64,000 nucleotides of DNA from Cohnella sp. OV330 (GCF_900112065.1 NZ_FOKE01000001.1:145468-209467), one strand, 5' to 3'. Shown: positions 21,005 through 32,091, numbered from the stretch's first letter. Program-made: numbers and translations. Notes: generated from the letters alone by a model not told the origin.

Positions 21005-24000
21005 CTACTTTTTCACATAAAACTTCATCTCCGAGAACGACACCCACTCCGGATTGACCAGCGCGTCCGTCGATCCGAACACCGCCACTCTGAAGTATCT
21101 CGCATCGATCGACGGGAAGTTGAACGGCATGAAGTCGCTGGTATCGCCGACCGTATCGCCGCCGTACACGTTCGTCCAGTTCACGCCGTCGTCCGAGACG
21201 GAGAACATGATCCGGCTCGACCGGGTGTGACCGTTGTAGATGGCGAGGTCGAATCGTTCCAGTTGAATCGTCTCCCCGAAGTCGAAGTCGATATGCGTCC
21301 CGAAATTGCCTGACCACCGCGAGTTATTGGACTGGATATTATCGAACAATTTCGGCACGTTTTCCGGAGCGATAGTCGCGGTATAGCTTGCGTACATTTT
21401 TTCCTTGAGATTTGCGATCGGGATCGGCGTCACCGGCGCAAGCGGCACTCGCTCCCATTGGAGCATCTCCGGCGGCGGCAGGGTCACGATGTTGGCCACT
21501 CGCGCATCGCTGTCCCAAGTCACGTCGAGATCCAGGCTCTCCCCGATAAAGTTCACCGGGATCAACAGCTGGCCGCCTTCAAGCGTAGCCGGTTCGTCCA
21601 TCGTCACGCTCGCGGCGTTGACCGTCGCAGCAGCGCTGCCCGCCGTCACGACGATCGTCGTGTTGTCTTTGGTCGCCGTCACGGTCTGGGCGGCTTCGTT
21701 CCACGCCGCGTCCATGCCGAGCGCTTCGAGGACCTCCTCCGCCGGCACCATCACGCTGTCGCCCGCCAGCTGCGGCGCGACGTCAAGATCCAAGCCCTGT
21801 CCGTCGATGCGGACGCGGATCTTTCGCTCCATCGGCTCAGACGGTACCTCGTCGGCGTACGGAAGCGCGCTTGCGTTCGTCTTTTGCAGCGTATACGTGC
21901 CCGGCGTCCCTTGGAAGTAAAGCGTATTGCCGTCTTTGACGACTTTATACTTCACAGATGCCGTATCGCCTGCCTTCACGGCGGTCCAATCGCCCTCGGC
22001 AAGGTCTGTTACCAGAACTTTATAAGTCTGGCCTGCCTCGCCGTCGAAGGCAATCGTCGCTTCCTGATCGATCAGACCGAAGTCCTTGGCGAAAAAGACG
22101 ACGCGATCGTAGATTCTGGCGCCCGCATAATCGTCAGTCTCGGAGTAGTGCACATCCTGCGGCGCTGGACCGTCTACGGCGTCCATCACCTGCATGACGT
22201 TCAGGAATCGCGTCTGGTTCGCAGGCGCTTCGTTCGAGAGCTCGATTCGCCAGTCGCCCGCTTCGAGACTTTGGATGTTGGTGGTACTTCCGGGCTTTCT
22301 CGGGTAATTAACGCCGTCTACCTCGTATTCGCGTCCGGGTCCGCCGATTTTCTCAACCTTCAGATCGTCGGCCTTTGGCAGCAGCGCGTCGGTGACCATC
22401 TTGCCTTCATAACCGCGCTCCGTCACCGTATTCGTGAACCGGCTGCCTTCGCGGACCGGCTCATTGATCGTGTGAAGCAACCATCTTTTTTTGGCGTTCG
22501 CATTCGGCGTGTCGATATTGTCGTACACGATCATCGCCGCAGGATGCTCGTCGTCCTTAAAGTTCAGGAACGCCATGCTCCTCGTATAATTATCGGTCCT
22601 CGTCTTCCCGTACGCCTCCGTGAGTTCGCCTTTCAAGTACGAATAATCCGGATACATCTCGTCGTCGCCGATGGCGTGGGACAAGATCGTCCCCCTCTGG
22701 TAGCCGGGGTCGGTATTCCACTGCTCGACCGTCCTTGGAATCTCCGTCACGGAGCGTTGATTCGACGGCGAGAATCTCCCCTGATCAGCCGCATTCGCAA
22801 GCGGGTCTTCGATCAGCACGACGTTGTGCGCGACCGACTGCTTGTTGTAGTTCAGGTCGTGCGGCTGGCCGTATTCGTCGGGAGTCCCGTTGGGGAAGGG
22901 CTCGCCGTTGTAAATGCCTGAGTCGAGCGCCAGGTAACCCTTGTAGTACATCGAGAACGCGCCGGCGTCGACATGCTGGTGGTTGGTCTGGGTCCGTTCC
23001 CCGATATTCATCACCGCGACGACCGATTTGGAGTCCGGTCCTTCATCCCAGCCCGTGCGGGCCACGATCGAGCCGTACGGCGACGGGAAGTACTTGGACA
23101 GCGGCGTATCGTAGGTGGACTGCGCCGGCGCTTCCGGATCGAAGAACAGCATGTAATATAGTTCGTCCTGATAAGTGTTCTGCTTCAGGAACTCGTTCTG
23201 CGCTCTCGGATTGCCGTAGACGCTGCCTGCGATCATGTTGGTAATGTTGCCATGCACGAAACGTTGCCATGGCGTCTGGTAGAAGGTGTTGAAGTCGTCG
23301 CCTTCCGTCATGATGAAGCCGTCCGGCCGGCGGGTGTACACCTGTCTGTCGAGCGCCAGCCCGACCTTGCTCGTGAGCGGCTCGATGCCGATCGCCTTCC
23401 ACAGCTGGTTGCCCATCATAATGTACTTCAGCCGATTGTCTCCATAAGCGGGGCCTTCAAAGGGCATCTCCGCGTCAAGCATGACGTTGAAGCCGGGCAT
23501 CGTGACATTCAGGAGATAGTCCGCGATGTCGTTGTAGTACTCGGGATTCGTCTCGTACAGCGCGATGCCCATCGCCAGCTTGAACTGATGGTGCACCTCG
23601 CCGTTGGCGTGCCCGGCCAGAATCACCTTGTCGTTCGTCTTCATCGGATACGGATACTCGAGACCGGTCCTGACCCATACGCCGAGCGCCTGGCGGATGG
23701 CCGCCCGCTGTCCCTCGTCCATCAGATCGTAGCACCAGTCGTAGACGACGGACTCCAGGAACATCAGGTTGCCTGCTTGTCTGGCGACATCGAAGATGAC
23801 GCTCGGGTCGGGGTTCAACTGCGTCGTATTCGCCATGTTAACGGCGATCGAGACCGCTTTTTGACCTGCAGCTTCATCGCCATGGATCAGGTAGAGCAGC
23901 GCGTTCGATTTCATGACTTCGACCGTTCTCGGGTCGATGTTGGTATATGCGGTTCCCGTCCTGGCTGGAAAGTTGCCTGTCAATTGTCTTTGGGCCTTGG

Positions 24001-25216
24001 TGTTGATGCTGTCCCACACGCCGTCAAAAGCAGGGTTGCTTAATCTCGCCTTCAGCGCGGGGAGCGTATCCTTGTTCACGAGCACGCGCGGTCGCTCCGC
24101 CGGCGGGATCGGAAGCGGATTGTACTGGCCCGATTGCTTGGGCGCGACGGGGAACATAATCGGCGCCGCCGCTTGGAACAAGATGGTCGGGTTGGTCGTC
24201 AGATCGCCGACCTTCTCGGTCACCTTGCCAGCGTAGGTCATCGCGAACGTGTAGGTTCCCGGCAGCAGCTCCTTGCTCGCCGTGCCGCCCACCGTCGTGC
24301 CGAACGTCCGCCAGCCGGTCGCGTAATACGACGCCGTGCCGCCGCTCAGCGGGTAGCCTTGCTCGTTTTTCAGCCGCACGGTCGCCTTGACCGTCCGGAA
24401 GACGATGACCGGATCTGTGCCGATCTGCTGCGCCTTGTCCATGCGTGTGCCTTCATAGTCCACATGGAACGTATAATTGCCCGGCAGCAGCTCCTTGCTC
24501 GCCTCGCCGCCGGCAACGACTCCGAACGTTTTCCAGCCTTCGGAGCCGTAGTAGGACGCCGTGCCGCCGTTAAGCGGACTGCCCTGGCTGTCCTTGAGCT
24601 GTACTTTTGCTTTCACCGTCTGGAAGACGACGACCGGATCGGTGCCGGTGTTCTGCGCTTTGCTCGTTCTCGTGCCTTCATAATCTACGTTGTACGTATA
24701 AGAGCCGGGCAGCAGCTCTTTACTGACTTCGCCGTTCGCGATGGTCCCGAACGTCTTCCAGCCCGAAGCGTAATAAGAGACAACTCCGCCGCTAAGCGGA
24801 TTCCCTTGGCTATCCTTCAGCTTCACCTTGACGTTCACCGTCTGGAAAGCGACGAGCGAATCGACGCCCGTGTCCTGCGCTTTTTCCAGGTACGTCCCCT
24901 CGTATGCCACATGGAACGTATACGACTTGTCCGGCAGCGTCTTGCTCGCGATGCCTGTCGCATCCGTCGTGCCGAACGTCTTCCAACCCGCATCGTAGTA
25001 ATCGACGGTCGCGCCCGCGAGCGGATTGCCGTTGCTGTCCTTCAACTGGACTTTGACGGCATCCGGATCTCCGTATACACTCTCGGACACCGACGTTTGC
25101 GGCTCGACCGCCGCCGCCCGCTGCGGGGCCAATCCAAATAAAAATCCTCCTATCATAGCCAGACATAACATCATGGAAATCCACTTTTTGTTCGTCCCAG
25201 TTAACCAACTGGTCAT
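21005..25216 (-). CDS. Secreted heparinase II/III-like protein 2, multidomain
   Basis: 1403 residues from the ATG at 25216 (GTG at 25225 is the alternative). Same architecture as protein 1: signal peptide, four tandem beta repeats, heparinase II/III-like core with [10 protein letters not shown], copper-amine-oxidase-N-like stalk and C-terminal discoidin domain. The two proteins are near-identical over most of their length, and about 352 bases of the 5' coding end (24793-25144 against 20356-20707) are identical to the eye, which points to recent duplication or gene conversion. Differences cluster in the repeats and stalk. It has its own box-plus-cre promoter and its own terminator, so the copies are separate transcription units. 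Confidence 0.87.
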   Translation of the reverse strand: MTSWLTGTNKKWISMMLCLAMIGGFLFGLAPQRAAAVEPQTSVSESVYGDPDAVKVQLKDSNGNPLAGATVDYYDAGWKTFGTTDATGIASKTLPDKSYTFHVAYEGTYLEKAQDTGVDSLVAFQTVNVKVKLKDSQGNPLSGGVVSYYASGWKTFGTIANGEVSKELLPGSYTYNVDYEGTRTSKAQNTGTDPVVVFQTVKAKVQLKDSQGSPLNGGTASYYGSEGWKTFGVVAGGEASKELLPGNYTFHVDYEGTRMDKAQQIGTDPVIVFRTVKATVRLKNEQGYPLSGGTASYYATGWRTFGTTVGGTASKELLPGTYTFAMTYAGKVTEKVGDLTTNPTILFQAAAPIMFPVAPKQSGQYNPLPIPPAERPRVLVNKDTLPALKARLSNPAFDGVWDSINTKAQRQLTGNFPARTGTAYTNIDPRTVEVMKSNALLYLIHGDEAAGQKAVSIAVNMANTTQLNPDPSVIFDVARQAGNLMFLESVVYDWCYDLMDEGQRAAIRQALGVWVRTGLEYPYPMKTNDKVILAGHANGEVHHQFKLAMGIALYETNPEYYNDIADYLLNVTMPGFNVMLDAEMPFEGPAYGDNRLKYIMMGNQLWKAIGIEPLTSKVGLALDRQVYTRRPDGFIMTEGDDFNTFYQTPWQRFVHGNITNMIAGSVYGNPRAQNEFLKQNTYQDELYYMLFFDPEAPAQSTYDTPLSKYFPSPYGSIVARTGWDEGPDSKSVVAVMNIGERTQTNHQHVDAGAFSMYYKGYLALDSGIYNGEPFPNGTPDEYGQPHDLNYNKQSVAHNVVLIEDPLANAADQGRFSPSNQRSVTEIPRTVEQWNTDPGYQRGTILSHAIGDDEMYPDYSYLKGELTEAYGKTRTDNYTRSMAFLNFKDDEHPAAMIVYDNIDTPNANAKKRWLLHTINEPVREGSRFTNTVTERGYEGKMVTDALLPKADDLKVEKIGGPGREYEVDGVNYPRKPGSTTNIQSLEAGDWRIELSNEAPANQTRFLNVMQVMDAVDGPAPQDVHYSETDDYAGARIYDRVVFFAKDFGLIDQEATIAFDGEAGQTYKVLVTDLAEGDWTAVKAGDTASVKYKVVKDGNTLYFQGTPGTYTLQKTNASALPYADEVPSEPMERKIRVRIDGQGLDLDVAPQLAGDSVMVPAEEVLEALGMDAAWNEAAQTVTATKDNTTIVVTAGSAAATVNAASVTMDEPATLEGGQLLIPVNFIGESLDLDVTWDSDARVANIVTLPPPEMLQWERVPLAPVTPIPIANLKEKMYASYTATIAPENVPKLFDNIQSNNSRWSGNFGTHIDFDFGETIQLERFDLAIYNGHTRSSRIMFSVSDDGVNWTNVYGGDTVGDTSDFMPFNFPSIDARYFRVAVFGSTDALVNPEWVSFSEMKFYVKK

Positions 25217-25267
25217 TTTATTCACCCTTTCGGCGTATGCCCGACGGCATGTATACGAATCGACTTT

Positions 25268-25331
25268 ATTGTAATGGAAACGCTATCAAGTTCGTCCCCG
25301 TCAAACTTTCGATTTCATGGAGGAAATTAAG
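25268..25331 (-). promoter_or_regulatory. Promoter of heparinase-like gene 2: 36-nt box and -10
   Basis: The box runs 25331 to 25296 (CTTAA, 8 nt, ATGAAATC, GAAAGTTT, GAC, GGGG). A 22-nt spacer leads to TACAAT at 25273-25268. No -35 consensus is present. Confidence 0.75.
25273..25290. promoter_or_regulatory. cre site (CcpA) in the heparinase-like 2 promoter
   Basis: AATGGAAACGCTATCAAG, identical to the site before heparinase-like gene 1 and in the same position between the activator box and the -10. Confidence 0.7.
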
Positions 25332-25371
25332 GAGGCTTGAACGGACTTATGCGGCGGCACCGCACAACTCG

Positions 25372-25662
25372 CCTTTTGTTCCTGATTGGGACTTCTCGCG
25401 GACCTTGGGATAGCGCGGGGTATCGTTTGTTTCTGGTTGAGACTTCTTGCGAACCAAGGGACATCGCGAGGTATTGTTTGTTTCTGGTTGAGACTTTTCG
25501 CGGGCCATGGGACAGCGCGGAGGATTGTTTGTTTCTAGTTGAGACTTCTCGCGGACCAAGGGACCGCGCGGGAGCCAGTTTGTTTCTGGTTGAGACTTCT
25601 CGCGGACCAAGGGACCGCGCGGGGGCCAGTTTGTTTCTGGTTGAGACTTCTCGCGGACGGAA
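25372..25662. repeat. Intergenic tandem array, exact 51-bp period
   Basis: Six copies of a unit built on TTTGTTTCTGGTTGAGACTT then CTCGCGGACCAAGGGAC. The ACTT(C/T) of successive copies falls at 25391, 25442, 25493, 25544, 25595 and 25646, exactly 51 bp apart. The later copies are most alike. The last is broken by a run of G. Confidence 0.92.
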
Positions 25663-25715
<53 letters not shown>

Positions 25716-25728
25716 AGCAACTTCGCGC

Positions 25729-25759
25729 AAAAAGCCGGACGAACATCGTCCGGCTTTTT
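25729..25759. terminator. Terminator of heparinase-like gene 3
   Basis: AAAAA, a 9-bp stem GCCGGACGA with a 3-nt loop, its complement and TTTTT form a terminator that can work in both directions, 10 bases past the stop codon at 25769. Confidence 0.9.
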
Positions 25760-25768
25760 CCATCTCTT

Positions 25769-28700
25769 TTATTTCTCAACGTAGAACTTCATCTCCGAGA
25801 ACGACACGAAGGTCGGATTCGACACCTGCGGCGTTGTCGAGCCGAACACGGTTACTTTGAAGTATCTACAGTTCAACGACGGCAGGTTAAAAGTAATGAA
25901 GGCGCCTGCGTCCCCGACCGCATCTCCGCCGTAAACGTCCGTCCAATTCTCCCCGTTCTGCGATACCGACAGCATAAACCGGTTCGTCCGCGTCTGCGCG
26001 TAGTTATGAGGCGCGATGTCGACTCGCTCGAGCTCGATCGGCGCGCCGAAGTCGAAGACGATTTGCGTTCCGTAGTCTCCTGACCAGCGCGAGATATTGG
26101 CGAAGTCGTCGTCGAACAATTTCCAAATGTTCGCCGGTACGTAATTCGTCCTGAAGCGCTTATACTTGATTTCTTTCAAGTCCGTCATCGGAATCGGCGT
26201 CACCGGCGCAAGCGCGACCGGCTGATAGGTCGGAGCGACGGCCGGCGCTTTCGACACGATCTCGACGACTTGATCGGCACTCTTCCACGTCACCGTGAAA
26301 TTCAGGATGTTCGCGATAAAAGCTGCCGGAATCAGCATCTGCTCGTTCGTGCCGGTCGCGGCGGCGGTCATCGTCGCATTCTGACTGTTGATCTTCGCAG
26401 TGGCGCTGCCCGTCACGAATTGAACCGTCTTGGTCCCGATCGTCGCCGTAGCGGTGTTGGTGGTCGCGTTCCAGGCAAACGTCATGCCCAGCTCTTCGAG
26501 AACGCCCTTGGCCGGAACCATCGGGATTCCGTTCACCAACTGGGGCGACACGGCCAGATCCTGCCCCTGCGCATCGACTCTGACGCGCACCTTGCGCTCC
26601 ACCGGCTCCGAAGGAACCTTGGCAGCGAGCGGAAGCGCGCTGGCATCCGCCTTTTGCAGCGTATAGGTGCCCGGCGTGCCCTCGAAATAAATCGTATTGC
26701 CCGCTTGAACGGCTTGATACTTCACGGTCGCCGCGGATCCGCCCTGCTTGACCACCGTCCAATACCCGGCTTCGAGGTCCGCCACCAGAATCTTGTAGAT
26801 CTGTCCCGCTGCGCCATCGAAGGCGATCGTCGCTTGCTGATCCACAAGGTCGAAGTCCTTGGCGAAAAAGACGACGCGATCCTGAATTCTGGCTCCTGCA
26901 TAATCGTTCGTTTCGGAATATTGAACGTCAAGCGGCGCGGGGCCTTCTACGGCATCCATCACCTGCATCACATTCAGAAACTGCGTATGGTTTGCCGGCA
27001 TCTTGTTAGAAAGCTCGATTCGCCAATCGCCCGCTTCGAGGCTCTGGATGTTGCTCGGATTGCCGGGATTTCTCGGGAAATTAACGCCGTCCACTTCGAA
27101 TTCGCGTCCGGGACCGCCGATCTTCTCGACATCCAGATCGTCCGCTTTCGGCAGCAGCGCGTCGGTGACCATCTTTCCGTCATAGCTCCGCTCCGTCACC
27201 GTATTCGTGAATCGGCTGCCTTCGCGAACGGGCTCGTTGATCGTGTGAAGAAGCCATCTTTTCTGGGCGTTCGCATTCGGCGTATCGATATTGTCGTACA
27301 CGATCATCGCCGCAGGATGCTTGTCGTCCTTAAGGTTCAGAAACGCCATGCTTCTCGTATAGTTGTCGGTCCTCGTCAGGCCGTACGCCTCCGTGAGATC
27401 GCCCTTCAGGTACGAGTAATCCGGGTACATCTCGTCTTCGCCGATGGCGTGAGACAGGATCGTTCCTCTCTGGTAGCCGGGATCGGTATTCCATTGCTCG
27501 ACCGTCTTCGGAATCTCTGTCACGGAGAGTTGATTCGACGGCGAGTACCTCCCCTTGTCGGATGCAAGCGGATCTTCGATCAGCACGACGTTGTGCGCGA
27601 CCGACTGCTTGTTGTAGTTCAGATCGTGCGGTTTGCCGTATTCATCGGCGGTTCCGTCCGGGAAGACGCCGCTGTAAATACCGGAGTCGATTGCAAGATT
27701 ACCCTTGTAATACATAGAGAACGCGCCTGCGTCGACATGCTGGTGGTTCGTCTGGGTCCGCTCGCCGATGTTCATGATCGCGACGACGGCCTTGGAATCC
27801 TGCCCTTCGTCCCAACCTGTGCGGGCTACAATGGAGCCGTACGGCGCCGGGAAATACCGGGACAGCGGCGTGTCGTAAACGGACTGCGACGCCGCGGCTG
27901 GGTTGAAGAACAGCATATAGTAGAAATAGTCTTCAATCGTATTCTGTTTAAGATACTCGTTCTGTGCTCTCGGATTGTTGTAGACGCTGCCTGCGAGCAA
28001 GTGGGTGAGATTGCCATGGTTGAACCGGCTCCAAGCGGATTGGTAACTCGCGTTAAAGTCGTCGCCCTCGGCCATGATGAAGCCGTCCGATCTGCGCGTG
28101 TATACCCATCTGTCGAGCGCCAGTCCGACCTTGTCCGAGAGCGGATGGACGCCGATCGCCTTCCACAGCTCGTTGCCCATCATAATATAACGAAGCCGGT
28201 TGTCCCCATAGTCCGGGCCTTCGAAGGCCATCTCCGCGTCGAGCATGACGTTGAATCCCGGCAGCGTCATGTTTAAGAGGAAGTTAGAAATATTGTTATA
28301 GTACTTGGGATCCGTATCGTATATCGCGATCGCCATCGCCAGTTTAAACTGATGATGCACGTCGCCGTTGGCGTGTCCCGCGATGATCTGCATATCGGGT
28401 GGATTTAACGGATAATTGTACTCCAAGGCGTTCTCGACCCAGGTCTTAAGCGCGTCGCGGACGATCTTTCTCTGGTCTATGCCATCATTCGCATCCTCGT
28501 CGATGAGATCGTAGCACCAGTCGTACACGAGCGATTCGAAAAACATCAGGCTGCCCATGACTCTGCCGACGTTGAACACCGTCGTGCCGTTCGTCCGGTC
28601 CTGATTCCATTGCGCCGTCTGCGCCATATTCACGGCAATCGTGGCCGCTTTTCGGCCGGCTGCCGTATCGTCGTAAATTAAATAGCGAAGCGCGTTCGCT

Positions 28701-30022
28701 TTCATGACTTCCACCGTATTGGCGTCGATGTTGGTGATCTTATCGCCCCGCGGAGAGAAACTGCCCGTCGCCGCCTCTTGCGCTTTGGCGTTTATTTTCG
28801 TCCATGCATCATTAAACGCCGTGTTCTGCAGCTTCGTCTTGAGCGCCGGCAGCGTCTGGTCGTTGACCATCACGCGCGGACGGTCCGCCGGCGGCACCGG
28901 GATCGGATCGTACTGCCCCGATTGCTTGGGCGCGACGGCTAAGGTAAACATTGCTTGTACCTGGAATAGAATGGTCGGATTCGCCGCCAGATCGCCGTTC
29001 TGCTGGCTGGACGCGCCGTTATACATCATCTTAAAGGCATAAGAACCCGGCAGCAGCTCTTTGCTCACCGTGCCGCCCACCGTCGTGCCGAACGTCCTCC
29101 AGCTATTCGCGCCATAATAGGACGCGACGCCGCCGCTCAACTGATAGCCCTGCTGGTTTTTCAGCTGCACGACGGCTTTCACCGTCTGGAATAAGATGAT
29201 CGGATCGGTGCCGATCTGCTGCGCCTTCTCGCTCTTGGTGCCTTCATAATCCACATGGAACGTATAAGAGCCCGGGAGCAGCTCTTTACTCGCTTCTCCT
29301 CCGTTTACGGCGCCGAAGGTCTTCCAGCCTTCGGAGCCGTAATAGGTGGCCGTGCCGCCGCTAAGCGGATTCCCCTGACTGTCTTTCAGCTGCACCTTCG
29401 CCTTCACCGTCTGAAAGATGACGACCGGATCCGTGCCAATCTGCTGCGTCTTCTCGCTTTTGGTTCCTTCATAATCCACATGGAACGTATAGGAGCCCGG
29501 GAGCATCTCTTTGCTCGCTTCGCCGCCGGTTATATTGCCGAACGGCTTCCAGCCGCCGGTACCGTAATAAGTAGCAGTGCCCACGCTTAGCGGACTCCCC
29601 AGACTGTCCTTCAGCCGAACCTTGACGTTCACCGTTTGGAATGCGACGAGCGGATCCGTGCCTGTATGCTGGGTCTTGTCCTGCTTGGTTCCTTCGTATT
29701 CAATATGGAACGTATACGATTTGTCGGGCAGGATTTTCGTGGCGATACCAGTTGCGTCGGTCGTCCCTAATGTATGCCATCCGGCGTCGTAATAGGTAAC
29801 GGCCGCTCCTGCAAGCGGATTGCCGGCGCTGTCTTGCAATTGTACGGTGACGGTGTCGGGATCGACGGCCGTCGCCGCGTTCGTTTCCTCATTCGCGCTC
29901 GGTGCCGTCTCCTCTGCCCCCGCACGCTGCGGCGTCGAACCGAATAGCAAACCTCCTGCCATAGCCAAACATAACATCAGCGAAATCCATTTTCTGCTCA
30001 TTCCGGTCAAGTAAGCCGTCAT
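25769..30022 (-). CDS. Secreted heparinase II/III-like protein 3, multidomain
   Basis: 1417 residues from the ATG at 30022; an ATG nine bases upstream touches its own ribosome site (GGGAAAGG) and is less likely. The domain order is that of proteins 1 and 2: signal peptide, four 72-residue beta repeats, heparinase II/III-like core with [10 protein letters not shown], copper-amine-oxidase-N-like stalk (the most divergent part) and C-terminal discoidin domain. It is clearly more distant from the other two than they are from each other, so it split off first. It lies downstream of solute-binding protein 2 and its terminator. Neither the 36-nt box nor a cre site is present upstream. Confidence 0.87.
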   Translation of the reverse strand: MTAYLTGMSRKWISLMLCLAMAGGLLFGSTPQRAGAEETAPSANEETNAATAVDPDTVTVQLQDSAGNPLAGAAVTYYDAGWHTLGTTDATGIATKILPDKSYTFHIEYEGTKQDKTQHTGTDPLVAFQTVNVKVRLKDSLGSPLSVGTATYYGTGGWKPFGNITGGEASKEMLPGSYTFHVDYEGTKSEKTQQIGTDPVVIFQTVKAKVQLKDSQGNPLSGGTATYYGSEGWKTFGAVNGGEASKELLPGSYTFHVDYEGTKSEKAQQIGTDPIILFQTVKAVVQLKNQQGYQLSGGVASYYGANSWRTFGTTVGGTVSKELLPGSYAFKMMYNGASSQQNGDLAANPTILFQVQAMFTLAVAPKQSGQYDPIPVPPADRPRVMVNDQTLPALKTKLQNTAFNDAWTKINAKAQEAATGSFSPRGDKITNIDANTVEVMKANALRYLIYDDTAAGRKAATIAVNMAQTAQWNQDRTNGTTVFNVGRVMGSLMFFESLVYDWCYDLIDEDANDGIDQRKIVRDALKTWVENALEYNYPLNPPDMQIIAGHANGDVHHQFKLAMAIAIYDTDPKYYNNISNFLLNMTLPGFNVMLDAEMAFEGPDYGDNRLRYIMMGNELWKAIGVHPLSDKVGLALDRWVYTRRSDGFIMAEGDDFNASYQSAWSRFNHGNLTHLLAGSVYNNPRAQNEYLKQNTIEDYFYYMLFFNPAAASQSVYDTPLSRYFPAPYGSIVARTGWDEGQDSKAVVAIMNIGERTQTNHQHVDAGAFSMYYKGNLAIDSGIYSGVFPDGTADEYGKPHDLNYNKQSVAHNVVLIEDPLASDKGRYSPSNQLSVTEIPKTVEQWNTDPGYQRGTILSHAIGEDEMYPDYSYLKGDLTEAYGLTRTDNYTRSMAFLNLKDDKHPAAMIVYDNIDTPNANAQKRWLLHTINEPVREGSRFTNTVTERSYDGKMVTDALLPKADDLDVEKIGGPGREFEVDGVNFPRNPGNPSNIQSLEAGDWRIELSNKMPANHTQFLNVMQVMDAVEGPAPLDVQYSETNDYAGARIQDRVVFFAKDFDLVDQQATIAFDGAAGQIYKILVADLEAGYWTVVKQGGSAATVKYQAVQAGNTIYFEGTPGTYTLQKADASALPLAAKVPSEPVERKVRVRVDAQGQDLAVSPQLVNGIPMVPAKGVLEELGMTFAWNATTNTATATIGTKTVQFVTGSATAKINSQNATMTAAATGTNEQMLIPAAFIANILNFTVTWKSADQVVEIVSKAPAVAPTYQPVALAPVTPIPMTDLKEIKYKRFRTNYVPANIWKLFDDDFANISRWSGDYGTQIVFDFGAPIELERVDIAPHNYAQTRTNRFMLSVSQNGENWTDVYGGDAVGDAGAFITFNLPSLNCRYFKVTVFGSTTPQVSNPTFVSFSEMKFYVEK

Positions 30023-30040
30023 TTTTTTCATCCTTTCCCG

Positions 30041-30139
30041 TTAGGCTGGATTCTCGTTTGTTCCGATATGCTCCTGCCATGCGTACCGTGTCGACGCCTG
30101 ATTTCCTGCCGGCAGGCAGGCGACCGATCTGTTCGTCAA
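30041..30139 (-). CDS. Possible short leader ORF ahead of heparinase-like gene 3
   Basis: 32 codons from TTG at 30139, with a near-perfect AAAGGAGGTGAA ribosome site five bases upstream, ending 18 bases before the heparinase-like start. The product (begins MTNRSVACLPAGNQ) resembles nothing I know. The strong Shine-Dalgarno is the only reason to list it. It may couple translation to the next gene, whose own site is weak, or the site may be a remnant. Confidence 0.3.
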   Translation of the reverse strand: MTNRSVACLPAGNQASTRYAWQEHIGTNENPA

Positions 30140-30177
30140 TTTCACCTCCTTTCTGCGAGAGATCGACCGAGCCCATC

Positions 30178-30231
30178 AAAAAAGCGGGATACAACGGCAT
30201 CTTGGAGTCTGAGCCGCGGTATCCCGCTTTG
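30178..30231 (-). terminator. Terminator of solute-binding protein 2
   Basis: An 11-bp stem (AAGCGGGATAC and its complement) encloses about 26 bases that fold further. On the minus strand the right arm is followed by six T. It lies 32 bases past the stop at 30263 and would reduce read-through into heparinase-like gene 3. Confidence 0.75.
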
Positions 30232-30262
30232 GTCGTTCGGTCTTGCTTATTTGCCTTACGGT

Positions 30263-31873
30263 TTACGGATTGCTCGCGATAAACGCGTCGATCTGCTTCT
30301 GCATCTCGGCCTGAACCTTGTCGATTCCCGCCTGCTTCAGCTTCTCCTGAGCGATGGGAATGCCGTCGGCCGGCTTCACGAGACCATGGTATATCGGCAG
30401 CAGGTACGTTTTCTGAACGTTCCCCAGCGCAGCCAGCTCGTTTTTGATATTCGTGTCGTCCAGCACGAATGTCGCCAGCGCGGTATCGACGATTTTATTC
30501 GCTTTCCAGTCGGCATAGGTCGACGTCAAGAGATCGCCGGCCGCGCCTTCGAGCTGACGGTACAGCCCGGACGTTCTCCAGCCCCATGGGCAAGCGCCGT
30601 CCGGCGGATAGCCGGTAGAGCCCGGCAGACTCTTGTACTTATCGTCGCCAACCGGCTCCCAATGCTTGCCCTTGATGCCGTAGGTCGTCAGATCGAACAG
30701 CTCCTTGTCGTAGCGGAGCAGATCGAGCGCCATCAGCGCCCGCTCGGGATGCTTCGACGTGGCGTGGATGCCGATCCCGCCGCCGTTCAGCGGCGAGCGG
30801 TATCGCTTGGCATCCGGGGTGAGATCGACGACTTCCGGCTTCCACTCCGGATGGGCCAGATTGATGGCGTCCATCGTACCCGCCAGCGTCAGGAGATTGC
30901 CGGTATGGGCTGCCGTCTTGCCTTCCTTGAACGCCGCGAGCCAATCGGTCTTGGATACGATCGCATCCTTCGGCCATGCGCCTTTCTGGGCCATATCATA
31001 GAGGATATTCAACTTCTCTACGTACTTCGGATCCTCCAGGTAGTTGGCGAGCGTCGGGTGTTCGCTCTGCATATCGTAGACGAGCGGGACGCTGCCATGC
31101 ACGAAGAGACGCTGCAGATCGGCGACCATGACCGGCATGGCCGTGCCGTTCAAGTTAACGCTCGGTCCGCCGAAGGGAATGATGCCTTTCTCGTTCTGGG
31201 CGATCGTCTCCAGGAAGTTGGCGAAATCGACTTGCGACTTCACTTCAGGCAGATTGTATTTCTCTCTCAAATCCCCGCGGATAATCGCCATCGCATATCC
31301 GGATTCGAAGTAATCGTATGGAACCATGTAGAGTTTGCCGTCCACTCTGGCTTGCTTCCAACCGAGCGGATCCTCTTTTTCCCAGGATGTCGGCGCGTAC
31401 TTCTTGAGCATGTCTTCCGTTAGCTCCAAGAATCCGCCCTTGCGGGCCGTCGGTTGATAGAACGACCAGGAGCTTGTGAAGGCCATGTCGAAATCTTCGT
31501 TTGCCGCAAACATGAGCGGATACTTTTGCGCATGCTCGTTCCAGTCGAGGAATCGCAGCTCTATCGTGGCATTGATTTTTTCCTTCAGGATCTTGTTGAC
31601 TTCCCCGTACACCTCGTCCGTGTCAGCCGGCTTTGGGCCGAGCAAGACCATCTTCAACGTGACAGGTTCGGACGTATCGATCGCGTCGGCCGACGCGCCG
31701 GCGGTGGATGCCGCAGTCGACGATGCAGGCGCCGTCGATGCCGGTGCAGACGAGGACGCGCCGCTTCCGTTGTTCCCGTTGTTGCTGCACGCGCTCGCCA
31801 GCATGCTGAGCATCAGCGTCAGCGCGATGCCGGGCCATAACCTTTTCTTCTTCATGCTCGTCCTGCCTTTCAT
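30263..31873 (-). CDS. Extracellular solute-binding lipoprotein 2
   Basis: 536 residues with lipobox MLASAC and a long Ser/Ala/Pro tether. It is a paralogue of the protein encoded at 14935-16488 along its whole length. A second start at 31855 (MKKKRLWPG) is equally plausible for the signal peptide. It is the first gene downstream of the AraC-type regulator and has its own promoter with the 36-nt box and a perfect TATAAT. No permease or ATPase gene adjoins. Ligand unknown; a heparinase-type oligosaccharide is the contextual guess. Confidence 0.87.
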   Translation of the reverse strand: MKGRTSMKKKRLWPGIALTLMLSMLASACSNNGNNGSGASSSAPASTAPASSTAASTAGASADAIDTSEPVTLKMVLLGPKPADTDEVYGEVNKILKEKINATIELRFLDWNEHAQKYPLMFAANEDFDMAFTSSWSFYQPTARKGGFLELTEDMLKKYAPTSWEKEDPLGWKQARVDGKLYMVPYDYFESGYAMAIIRGDLREKYNLPEVKSQVDFANFLETIAQNEKGIIPFGGPSVNLNGTAMPVMVADLQRLFVHGSVPLVYDMQSEHPTLANYLEDPKYVEKLNILYDMAQKGAWPKDAIVSKTDWLAAFKEGKTAAHTGNLLTLAGTMDAINLAHPEWKPEVVDLTPDAKRYRSPLNGGGIGIHATSKHPERALMALDLLRYDKELFDLTTYGIKGKHWEPVGDDKYKSLPGSTGYPPDGACPWGWRTSGLYRQLEGAAGDLLTSTYADWKANKIVDTALATFVLDDTNIKNELAALGNVQKTYLLPIYHGLVKPADGIPIAQEKLKQAGIDKVQAEMQKQIDAFIASNP

Positions 31874-31983
31874 CCGCGTTCCCCCTCGATAATAGCTCGC
31901 ACTTGCTTCATTTCATCGGAATAAACCGGGCGTGCTCCTCGGCCTCGACTCGCCGCGCTTTGTCGCCGGCCTCGATTGACCTC

Positions 31984-32047
31984 ATTATACGAAGTCCGGC
32001 GTCCGGAATGTCCCCCCTAATCTTCCGACTTTCTGTGCGGTTTTAAG
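31984..32047 (-). promoter_or_regulatory. Promoter of solute-binding protein 2 with the shared 36-nt box
   Basis: The box runs 32047 to 32012 (CTTAA, 8 nt, AGAAAGTC, GGAAGATT, AGG, GGGG), then exactly 22 nt and a perfect TATAAT at 31989-31984. The spacer carries neither a -35 nor a cre. It is the most diverged of the four boxes. Confidence 0.7.
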
Positions 32048-32055
32048 ATTCGCGC

Positions 32056-32089
32056 AAAAAACGCCCGGCCGGCGTACCGGACGGGCGTT
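32056..32089 (-). terminator. Terminator of the AraC-type regulator gene
   Basis: AACGCCCG and its complement enclose an inner CCGG hairpin, and on the minus strand are followed by TTTTTT, directly past the stop at 32092. Confidence 0.85.
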
Positions 32090-32091
32090 GC

